DNA from: Hyphomicrobiales bacterium
GTDB taxonomy: Bacteria; Pseudomonadota; Alphaproteobacteria; Rhizobiales; Devosiaceae
NCBI GenBank assembly: GCA_026989045.1
Contig: JALSJY010000196.1
Coordinates: forward strand, 1-12,873
Length of the DNA: 12,873 nt
Direction of reading: 5' to 3'
Shown here: one piece after another, positions 7,439-12,873 of the stretch
How positions within the stretch are numbered: the stretch's first letter is position 1
How the letters are laid out: every line of letters starts with the position of its first letter
Notes under the pieces: generated by a model
The model's input: only the letters and a program-made list of their open reading frames with translations
What the model was told of the DNA's origin: nothing
The model's database searches: none
Made by a program: the position numbers and the translations under genes

Positions 7439-8623
7439 AGAGATGATGGTGAAACAATAGGGTTATTTGAACCCCTGATGGTCTCGGAAGGCTCGCCCGA
7501 ACGCACGGCGTTGAATGATCTTGCGCTAGAGCTGGCAACTATTTCTGCCTCACTCAAGAGCAGCTTGCCTGATTCAATTGCCTTTGCTCTGGCTGATCTA
7601 ATTCGCTCAATGAACTGCTATTACAGTAATCTGATTGAAGGTCATAACACCCATCCGATTGATATCGAAAAGGCCTTACAAGATGATTATAGCACTGACC
7701 CGAAAAAACGTGATCTGCAACTAGAAGCCAAGGCTTATATTACAGTGCAAAAATGGATTGATGAAGGCGGACTAGAAGATAAACCAACATCACCCGATAT
7801 GATCGTGGAAATTCACCGCCGCTTCTGTGAATTGCTGCCACCTGATTTGCTGTTTGTAGAAAATCCAAATACGAACGAGAAAGTTCCGCTCATTCTTGGT
7901 CAGCTACGAGATCGCGATGTTGAAGTTGGCCGCGATGTCGCCATTAGCCCTGGCGCAGTGCCACGCTTTTTGAAAAGGATGCACGAAGCCTATCGAGATG
8001 CAGGACGTATTGAATCTATTCTGGCTACGGCTTGCGCTCATCATCGCTTGCTATGGGTGCATCCGTTTATAGATGGCAATGGACGAGTTGCCCGCCTGAT
8101 GTCTTATGCCATGCTTAAATCCACTTTAGACACTAAAGGTCTGTGGTCGGTGGCGCGAGGGTTAGCGCGAAATGAACAAGAATATAAACGCCACCTAGCC
8201 GCCTGTGATCACCCGCGTCATGGAGATCGTGATGGGCGAGGATCGCTGAGTGAAAATGCCTTGGCAAGTTTCACAGCTTTCTTTTTGCAAACCTGCATTG
8301 ATCAGGTTAAATTCATGGAAAGCCTGATGAAGCCCGCGCGCCTGCGTGATCGGATCATGATATGGGCAGAAGAGGAAATCCGCGCCAAAAACCTTCCCAT
8401 AAAATCCGACACGGTTCTGCGGGCAGTATTGTTGCAAGGCTCAATAACGCGCGCTGATGTGGTTGCCCTGTTAGGCGTTAATGAACGAACAGCGCGCCGT
8501 ATTACATCGGCTCTTTTAGAAAGTGGCGCACTAACCTCAACCAGCACCCGCGCGCCCCTGCAACTCGCCTTCCCTGCTAAACTGGCAGGGCGCTGGATGC
8601 CTGGGCTGTTTCCTGATGAGTGA
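7436..8623 (+). CDS. Class II Fic family protein with C-terminal helix-turn-helix
   Basis: Fic proteins usually transfer AMP from ATP to a hydroxyl side chain of a target protein. This 395-residue protein carries the active-site motif HPFIDGNGRVAR at residues 209-220, with catalytic His209 and the phosphate-binding GNGR. It also has SNLIEG at 64-69, the [S/T]xxxE[G/N] inhibitory helix, located N-terminal to the Fic domain; this is class II, self-inhibited through Glu68. An N-terminal Fic_N-like part precedes the core. Residues about 335-365 (SITRADVVALLGVNERTARR) form a helix-turn-helix typical of Fic/DUF4172-like and winged-helix Fic proteins. The start ATG has AGGA upstream. The 3' part is G+C rich (38 of 60 bases at 8521-8580 by hand count) compared with neighbours (22 of 60 at 6601-6660), suggesting acquisition by transfer. 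No separate antitoxin gene is visible. The target is unknown. Confidence 0.93.
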   Translation: MRDDGETIGLFEPLMVSEGSPERTALNDLALELATISASLKSSLPDSIAFALADLIRSMNCYYSNLIEGHNTHPIDIEKALQDDYSTDPKKRDLQLEAKAYITVQKWIDEGGLEDKPTSPDMIVEIHRRFCELLPPDLLFVENPNTNEKVPLILGQLRDRDVEVGRDVAISPGAVPRFLKRMHEAYRDAGRIESILATACAHHRLLWVHPFIDGNGRVARLMSYAMLKSTLDTKGLWSVARGLARNEQEYKRHLAACDHPRHGDRDGRGSLSENALASFTAFFLQTCIDQVKFMESLMKPARLRDRIMIWAEEEIRAKNLPIKSDTVLRAVLLQGSITRADVVALLGVNERTARRITSALLESGALTSTSTRAPLQLAFPAKLAGRWMPGLFPDE

Positions 8624-8780
8624 GAGTGTGTTTCACACATTTCACAAAAAGAAAACGCAGGGATAATTGATCAGGTGTCAAGATGATGGCTTGGAGGTTG
8701 ATAGGGGTTCTATGTAGTGCAGAACCCAAACCGTCGATTAAGAGATCTGCCCTCTCACCACCGAAAGACCCGTTGCAATA

Positions 8781-8811
8781 ATTTTATAATTACCACTAAT
8801 TATTATAAAAT
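8781..8811. terminator. AT-only hairpin between convergent fic and GNAT genes
   Basis: ATTTTATAAT (8781-8790) and ATTATAAAAT (8802-8811) form a perfect 10-base-pair stem with an 11-base loop, ten bases past the end of the GNAT gene and between two convergent stops. The position suits a bidirectional terminator, but the stem has no G or C and no clean T run follows. A second short hairpin GGGTTCT/AGAACCC lies at 8705-8727. Confidence 0.3.
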
Positions 8812-8820
8812 CTTCACCCA

Positions 8821-9318
8821 TCACCCAACCCTCACAACATAGTTTCCACCATATGTTTTAAATCCCAATCTATTAAGAAATTTTCCTGTTGATTGCGGCT
8901 CAATACCTGAAGTAGAATGAATGTGAAGTTCGTTTGCTTGATTAGCTTTTGCCCAGTCTGTTACAGCTCTTATCAACTTTAGGGTCACTTTCCCTCCTAA
9001 AAGCGAACTGCGAACATCAGCGGATGTATATATGCCATAAACTGTTACCATTATACCGCCTTCGCCTAAATAGTAATCACCAATGCCTGCATGAAGCAGA
9101 CCAACTGTTTTTCCTTTATGTTGTACATAAACTATCAAAGTATTTGCAGGATTATTGATTGCTTTAATAAAATTCTTTTCAAATTTCTTTTCTGAAAAAA
9201 CAATGTGACTATACCTGCTTTCAGCGTGGTACTGCATTAAAGTGGGGCGCACACAAGGCATCTCTTCAGGTGTACTTGCACGAAATATCTTTAAGCCGAT
9301 GGTAGTAATTGTTGACAT
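8821..9318 (-). CDS. GNAT-fold N-acetyltransferase
   Basis: A 165-residue protein with the layout of the GNAT superfamily, which transfers an acetyl group from acetyl-CoA to an amine. IVYVQHKGKTVGLLHAGIG (about 62-80) fits beta strands 2-3. VTVYGIYTSADVRSSLLGGK (91-110) fits strand 4 and the pyrophosphate-binding loop, here SSLLGGK rather than the canonical RxxGxG/A. NRLGFKTYGGNYVVRV near the C-terminus is the typical strand 6-7 region. Similar small acetyltransferases are frequent in phage and accessory regions, by recollection. The start ATG has AGGAG 11-12 bases upstream and a good promoter beyond that. It runs in the same direction as the RTX gene upstream but has its own promoter. The substrate cannot be told. 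It could be a drifted member, as the acetyl-CoA loop is not canonical. Confidence 0.75.
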   Translation of the reverse strand: MSTITTIGLKIFRASTPEEMPCVRPTLMQYHAESRYSHIVFSEKKFEKNFIKAINNPANTLIVYVQHKGKTVGLLHAGIGDYYLGEGGIMVTVYGIYTSADVRSSLLGGKVTLKLIRAVTDWAKANQANELHIHSTSGIEPQSTGKFLNRLGFKTYGGNYVVRVG

Positions 9319-9369
9319 CTTTTGATCTGCTCCTAAGTTTTTTTATTTTTTTGCAATACCCATGGTTGA

Positions 9370-9398
9370 TTTATAACCTCATGCAACTAGTCTATCAA
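9370..9398 (-). promoter_or_regulatory. Sigma-70-like promoter for the GNAT gene
   Basis: On the minus strand TTGATA (9393-9398) is followed by a 17-base spacer and TATAAA (9370-9375), close to consensus at both hexamers. Transcription would start about 45 bases before the GNAT ATG. This suggests the GNAT gene is transcribed independently of the RTX gene. Confidence 0.5.
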
Positions 9399-9450
9399 GT
9401 TCCACACAATATTCGCTTCTTTGCATCATTTAAGAATAGTTAAATTTTAG

Positions 9451-9616
9451 GAAGTGATAGAAAAAATCAAATAGAAAAAGATTTGCAATAAGCTCGACCA
9501 GTTAAAAGGAATATCAAGGAGAGGAAAATGAATATTTCCAGATATCTGATAACGTGAATAAGCTAACAGATTAGCGTAGATGCTTAGAAGAATTACGCCA
9601 GCTACAAAACATATAA
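9451..9616 (+). pseudogene. Possible remnants of small decayed ORFs
   Basis: In the 315-base gap 9319-9633, plus-strand frames read like broken coding sequence. One reads KKICNKLDQLKGISRRGK and stops at a TGA (9529-9531) that overlaps an ATG (9528-9530) with a strong AGGAGAGG ribosome site just upstream. That ATG frame stops after nine codons. An adjacent frame reads ISDNVNKLTD, a TAG (9572-9574), then RRCLEELRQLQNI. The charged helical look suggests a small gene disrupted by a frameshift and a stop, but the pieces are short and chance is possible. Confidence 0.2.
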
Positions 9617-9633
9617 TAAGAATATGCTATGCG

Positions 9634-10575
9634 CTACATAAAAATGAAATCATCTGCTGACAATTGGTTAAGGCTTACACCAAACAATGTGATTCCTTCG
9701 CCATTGTCGAGATTTATATAGGTGTTATCAGCCCATTGTGTAGAATTGGCAATAAGATCAGCAAAGTTATTTATACTTTGATCATGCAGTTCAATAACAT
9801 CACCATTCACTGAACCATTATGGCTCTCAAAGTCAGCAATGCCATCCCATTCAGTCCCACTACCAAATACAAATGTGTCATTGCCAGCACCTCCAACTAA
9901 CCAGTCATCACCGCTACCGCCGTATAAAATGTCATCACCATCACCAGCGTGCAATTCGTCATCACCAGCACCGCCAAAAATAATATCATTTCCAGCATCG
10001 CCATAAATTTCGTCATTACCGCTTCCTGCAATCAGCAAATCATCATCCCAACTGCCAATTAGCACATCATCACCAGCTCCAGATTGAAGAATAGTTGCCT
10101 GTGATGTTGCGATTAATGTATCATCAAATGAAGTTCCAATAATATTTTCTATATCATCGTAATAATCACCAGCCGCCTCACCAGTATTTTCCCAAACATT
10201 CTCAAAATTAACATAAACACCCTCGCTAGCGCCTGCGTAACTTACGGTGTCATTACCTGCACCGCCTGCGAAATAATCATCACCGCTACCGCCGTGCAAA
10301 ATGTCATCACCATCACCAGCGTGCAATTCGTCATCACCAGCACCGCCAAAAATAATATCATTACCAGCATCGCCAAACAGAACATCATTACCAGCATCAC
10401 CAGTTATGACATCATGGCCTGCACCACCATCAACAAAGTCATTACCTGCATTACCTGCAATCTGATCATTCCCAGAGCCACCATAAACTTGATCATCTCC
10501 ATCACCTGCATAAACTACGATAGGCTTATCACCATAAGAGGCGTAAAAAATATCATCGAGCTTGGAGCCGAACAC
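9634..10575 (-). CDS. RTX calcium-binding repeat region, C-terminal part of split secreted protein
   Basis: This 313-residue open frame is mostly RTX (hemolysin-type) nonapeptides of the GGxGxDxUx kind. A first block runs from about residue 20 to 112 (such as VYGGSGNDQIAGNAGND). A spacer with YDDIENIIGTSFDDTL follows, then a second block to about 230. RTX repeats bind calcium outside the cell and fold into parallel beta-rolls after type I secretion. The C-terminal 80 residues, ending LSADDFIFM, resemble the serralysin-like end that carries the type I secretion signal. The nominal start is GTG at 10573-10575 with AAGG only two bases away, so it is a poor start. Coding-like sequence continues in frame upstream for 27 more codons to the TAA at 10657-10659. 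I therefore read this as the C-terminal part of the upstream gene rather than an independent protein. No type I secretion transporter genes are in the window. Confidence 0.8.
   Translation of the reverse strand: MFGSKLDDIFYASYGDKPIVVYAGDGDDQVYGGSGNDQIAGNAGNDFVDGGAGHDVITGDAGNDVLFGDAGNDIIFGGAGDDELHAGDGDDILHGGSGDDYFAGGAGNDTVSYAGASEGVYVNFENVWENTGEAAGDYYDDIENIIGTSFDDTLIATSQATILQSGAGDDVLIGSWDDDLLIAGSGNDEIYGDAGNDIIFGGAGDDELHAGDGDDILYGGSGDDWLVGGAGNDTFVFGSGTEWDGIADFESHNGSVNGDVIELHDQSINNFADLIANSTQWADNTYINLDNGEGITLFGVSLNQLSADDFIFM
9905..10002 (-). repeat. RTX-encoding internal repeat, copy 2
   Basis: This 98-base stretch matches 10277-10374, 372 bases (124 codons) away, with about three mismatches. Both encode GNDIIFGGAGDDELHAGDGD followed by DILxGGSGDD. 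A duplication of a multi-nonapeptide segment made two of the RTX blocks. Confidence 0.75.
10277..10374 (-). repeat. RTX-encoding internal repeat, copy 1
   Basis: Partner of the copy at 9905-10002. The two differ at a few bases, including one change that turns the residue after DIL from His to Tyr. Near-identity at silent positions points to recent duplication or gene conversion rather than selection on the RTX motif alone. Confidence 0.75.
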
Positions 10576-10656
10576 ACCTTGATAATTTTCTGCAACTAGA
10601 TCTATATCTGCCGCTACATATTCATCTTGTATAAGATAATTAATGTCATCTTGTGC

Positions 10657-10659
10657 TTA
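10657..10659 (-). other. In-frame TAA separating Hint and RTX parts
   Basis: The codons around it read GAA TTT TAA GCA CAA on the minus strand. A single base change from a sense codon (AAA, GAA or CAA) to TAA would explain it. The same stop type ends other genes in the window (glmU, and the partial gene at the right edge), so codon reassignment is excluded. Confidence 0.8.
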
Positions 10660-12726
10660 AAATTCTATAGAAAAACCAGCATCGGTTTGCACTACACGAT
10701 GACCATAGGTATTGTGCGCAAGCCCCATATCTTCACCATCAATAATAGAGCCATCAGTTTTATGTATTTTAATCGTTCCACCAGATGTAGAGCCATCGGC
10801 CATTAATATAACATTGCCATCAGAAACCATTTCAATAGCACGAATTCCAGCATCACTTAATGATGTTAATTCACCATCTTCTGATATACCATTAGAATTT
10901 ACATCTTGCCAAATTTTAAACTCATCAAAACGCTCATCATTAGCATCTAAAACACCGTCCTGATTTGTATCAAAAACCTCAGCCAAAGCTTGAAGATCAC
11001 TATCTGCATTGCTAGACCAATTAGTAAATACGAGTTCACTCGATTGATCTATTTTGCCATCAGCCCCAGCGCTACCATCTGCAGCAAGATCAATAACCAG
11101 TAAGCCATCGTCTTTACCAACCCAAGCCGTGCGTTGCAAAAAGCCATCATCATTAAAATCAAAATAAGTCGAGGAAAAATCAAGTGGGATATATTCAACA
11201 CCATCACCATCCATATCAATTAAAATTGGTTTAGATGAACTTCTATCATCAGAACTATCTGAACTATCAGAGCTTGAACTGCCGCCTTCCCACTGGTTAG
11301 TATCGGCATTATATTGCCTATCGTTTGGATCACCACGGGTCACGCCCGTGTCAAGATTAGTGACCGAACCGTCAGCATTCACAACATAAGTATAGCCATT
11401 ACCAGGGTTGGTAATTGTGCCAACAGTGGCAGTTGAGCCAGATGCTAAAGTCACAACTGGCCCACTGCCGTTAATCTGGGTATTATTGGCCAATAATGTA
11501 TTGCTATCATCAGCGCTATCATCGCTCGGATATTCCCAACTATTGGTATCGGCATTATATTGCCTATCGTTTGGATCACCACGGGTCACGCCCGTGTCAA
11601 GATTAGTGACCGAACCGTCAGCATTCACAACATAAGTATAGCCATTACCAGGGTTGAAAACCGTACCTGCCTCAACGACTGTGCCAGATGCTAAAGTAAC
11701 GAGAGGAGCGCTGCCAGTTATCTGAGTTCCATCTGGAAGTGAAATATTGTGTACCCGCACTCCGTCCGCAATATAAGTATGATAATTAGCCACCTCGAAA
11801 TTATAGGTTTTCCAGCCCTGCTTGAAAACAGGAGCTAGAGCCAACCCGCCAGTGTGTGGTGCATCTGTTTGACTTACAAAGCCCTCCGCCTGCTCAAACA
11901 TATCCGCAGTTTGAGCGCTATAGTAGATATACTCGCCCGTGACTCTTTCAACCTCACCATTGGCGCTAATGATTTCACCATCGCTGGCAAGAATATCCGC
12001 AATCGTACGGAACTCACCCTTTGCATCGAGAAAATGATGGCCGGGAGTTACGGTTAAATCATTGGAAAGTCTAATCCAAACATCGGTGATATTTTCAAAC
12101 AGGCGCACAACTTTTTGACCTGCCAGCCCACCACGACCAGCAAATTGATCTGGGTGAAAAGCCGCAACCTCATCTAAAACAGCAATATCAGAAATAGCCT
12201 TGCTCGTGCCGTCTGATAGCTGGATTTGCGTGTGGGCGGGGAAGCATTGGTTGACCTCGGTGGTGAAGATATTATCAACACCAAGAAGGTTATCAGTTCC
12301 TGGAAAAAAATCTTTGTGGCCAGGAGCATCAGGCAAAACATCATTTACGTCAATGCCCACAGATGCTAAAACTGCTGCAACAAGTGAGTTAGAATTTTGG
12401 TCAACTCCAATACCCCATCCAAGATATTCTAAATTTGCATCGCTAATTGCTTGGGCTTGTTGCTTCATTGCCTCCCAAACAGTAGCTGAAACATCTCCCC
12501 CAAGAAGGAAACGGCTACCAAACTCTGCGCTATCATCTTTTGGACGGCTGTCTAAACTAACGCCCATAGGAACTCCGACTTCTACTTCAATAATATTGGT
12601 TAATGGATTGCCAGGCGAAGGACCTCCACGAATAACAAATTCCTTGCCAGAATCATCTTCATAAACCAGATAAAGATGATCGCCAGTTAAGAACGCATTG
12701 TTAGCTTCAATGTATATTTTACCCAT
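10657..12726 (-). CDS. Secreted RTX-type protein with Hint (intein-like) domain, N-terminal part
   Basis: A 689-residue protein with several modules. Residues 1-155 (MGKIYIEANN, DHLYLVYEDDSG, YVIRGGP-like VIRGGPSPG, then VDQNSNSLVAAVLASVGI at 109-125) match an N-terminal domain I recall from alphaproteobacterial RTX proteins. A papain-like His plus NSNS site is possible but unproven. Residues 161-327 are a Hint domain: Cys161 in CFPAHT, TPGHH at 227-231, and EVANYHTYIADGVRVHN ending at Asn327. The next residue is Ile, as in type A bacterial intein-like domains that cleave rather than splice. Two 82-residue repeats follow, then a Ser/Asp linker (481-499). Residues 500-640 form a calcium-binding segment (DMDGDGVEYIPLD, DTNQDGVLDANDERF, WQDVNSNGISEDGEL) known from large RTX adhesins. 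ATG has a good AAGGA site. No Sec signal is seen; export would rely on the RTX end, beyond the in-frame stop. The only Cys is Cys161. Confidence 0.85.
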   Translation of the reverse strand: MGKIYIEANNAFLTGDHLYLVYEDDSGKEFVIRGGPSPGNPLTNIIEVEVGVPMGVSLDSRPKDDSAEFGSRFLLGGDVSATVWEAMKQQAQAISDANLEYLGWGIGVDQNSNSLVAAVLASVGIDVNDVLPDAPGHKDFFPGTDNLLGVDNIFTTEVNQCFPAHTQIQLSDGTSKAISDIAVLDEVAAFHPDQFAGRGGLAGQKVVRLFENITDVWIRLSNDLTVTPGHHFLDAKGEFRTIADILASDGEIISANGEVERVTGEYIYYSAQTADMFEQAEGFVSQTDAPHTGGLALAPVFKQGWKTYNFEVANYHTYIADGVRVHNISLPDGTQITGSAPLVTLASGTVVEAGTVFNPGNGYTYVVNADGSVTNLDTGVTRGDPNDRQYNADTNSWEYPSDDSADDSNTLLANNTQINGSGPVVTLASGSTATVGTITNPGNGYTYVVNADGSVTNLDTGVTRGDPNDRQYNADTNQWEGGSSSSDSSDSSDDRSSSKPILIDMDGDGVEYIPLDFSSTYFDFNDDGFLQRTAWVGKDDGLLVIDLAADGSAGADGKIDQSSELVFTNWSSNADSDLQALAEVFDTNQDGVLDANDERFDEFKIWQDVNSNGISEDGELTSLSDAGIRAIEMVSDGNVILMADGSTSGGTIKIHKTDGSIIDGEDMGLAHNTYGHRVVQTDAGFSIEF
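11300..11410 (-). repeat. Perfect 111-base repeat, copy 2 (in Hint-RTX gene)
   Basis: Identical by base-by-base reading to 11546-11656, offset 246 bases (82 codons). It encodes NPGNGYTYVVNADGSVTNL and then DTGVTRGDPNDRQYNADTN. Flanking parts of the 82-residue unit have diverged, for example TQINGSGPVVTLASG here against TQITGSAPLVTLASG in the other copy. Confidence 0.9.
11546..11656 (-). repeat. Perfect 111-base repeat, copy 1 (in Hint-RTX gene)
   Basis: Partner of 11300-11410. It follows the Hint domain directly in the protein (residues about 358-395). Identity at all silent positions in a core with diverged flanks suggests gene conversion or very recent duplication. An internal CACGGG...CCCGTG palindrome lies within the core. 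Confidence 0.9.
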
Positions 12727-12747
12727 TTTATTTCCTTTTTAATAAAA

Positions 12748-12873
12748 TTACCGGTATGCTCGAATGAACTTCCCATTCTCGTCAATTAATATTTTTATTA
12801 CCCAACTTTCTACACCCAATAAACGAGCGTAAATTGTATCGACTTCTATTTCTATTGAATAATTATTACTGCC
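12748..12873 (-). CDS. Unidentified protein, only the C-terminal 41 residues visible
   Basis: The minus-strand frame is open from the right edge to TAA at 12748-12750, giving GSNNYSIEIEVDTIYARLLG and then VESWVIKILIDENGKFIRAYR. It reads like real coding sequence (alternating beta-like pattern, no low complexity). It ends 21 bases before the start of the Hint-RTX gene, whose ribosome site lies in that gap, so the two are probably cotranscribed. I do not recognise the family. The rest lies outside the window. Confidence 0.5.
   Translation of the reverse strand, partial: GSNNYSIEIEVDTIYARLLGVESWVIKILIDENGKFIRAYR

Larger units (their letters stand above)
9634..12726 (-). pseudogene. Single 1031-codon Hint-RTX frame interrupted by one in-frame TAA
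   Basis: The frame of the 689-residue protein (12726 to 10657) and of the RTX region (to 9634) is the same: 3093 bases is exactly 1031 codons with one internal TAA at 10657-10659 and a terminal TAG. After the TAA come 27 sense codons (AQDDINYLIQDEYVAAD and onward, no ATG), then the RTX repeats. Intact relatives would join the passenger, Hint and RTX parts in one secreted protein. Explanations are a nonsense mutation, a sequencing error, or stop-codon readthrough. TAA followed by G is not a known leaky context, so mutation or error is favoured. Confidence 0.6.

Noticed and set aside
8705..8727. tRNA arm or terminator from the GGGTTCT/AGAACCC hairpin
   Set aside because: The flanks do not form a cloverleaf and no T run follows.
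8821..9318. HlyC-type toxin-activating acyltransferase for the RTX protein
   Set aside because: HlyC also has a GNAT-like fold, but this protein shows no HlyC family motifs that I recognise, has its own promoter and lies downstream. The RTX protein is also not of the pore-forming type.
9634..10575. CRISPR-like array from the regular GGxGxD repeats
   Set aside because: The period is 27 bases, in frame, without unique spacers; it is an RTX protein repeat.
10294..10599. Plus-strand frame of 101 residues opposite the RTX repeats
   Set aside because: It is a low-complexity shadow (Ile/Thr-rich) of the RTX repeats on the other strand.
12200..12664. Plus-strand frame of 154 residues opposite the N-terminal Hint-RTX region
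   Set aside because: There is no ribosome site or domain, and the opposite strand has clear family motifs.

Overview
The window looks like a piece of an AT-rich alphaproteobacterial chromosome. Its left half carries the block recG - DUF502 membrane protein - glmS - glmU, an order I associate with alphaproteobacteria (rhizobia-like). Next to it is a gene for an inner-membrane protein with a SPOR-like C-terminus. GTG and TTG starts are common, and the base composition is AT-rich by eye.

Layout. Bases 1-1601 (+) hold the C-terminal three quarters of RecG, cut by the window edge. Bases 1602-1882 are a non-coding gap with copies of a short inverted intergenic repeat. On the minus strand, glmU (4677-6026), glmS (2832-4658) and a DUF502 gene (1883-2638) run in one direction. 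The first two are 18 bases apart and together supply UDP-N-acetylglucosamine for peptidoglycan and lipopolysaccharide. The SPOR-like gene (6158-7003, +) diverges from glmU and starts at TTG.

From about 7004 the window becomes accessory. A 432-base gap holds a perfect 7+7 palindrome over a candidate promoter, and a duplicated block of GGACA pairs, each copy ending in a ribosome-binding site and an ATG. The second ATG starts a class II Fic protein with a C-terminal helix-turn-helix (7436-8623, +). Its base composition is visibly richer in G+C than its neighbours in parts. It converges on a GNAT-type acetyltransferase gene (8821-9318, -) that has a good sigma-70-like promoter.

The right third (9634-12726, -) is the most interesting part. 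It is one continuous reading frame of 1031 codons for a secreted protein: an N-terminal domain of an RTX-associated family, a Hint (intein-like) autoprocessing domain, two near-identical 82-residue repeats, a Ser/Asp linker, a calcium-binding segment, and two blocks of RTX nonapeptide repeats with a C-terminal end typical of type I secretion. A single in-frame TAA at 10657-10659 cuts it into 689-residue and RTX-only parts. The RTX part has no convincing start of its own. An open frame at the right edge (12748-12873, -) is the 3' end of another gene 21 bases upstream and probably in the same operon.

I found no rRNA, tRNA, CRISPR array, insertion sequence or transposase.
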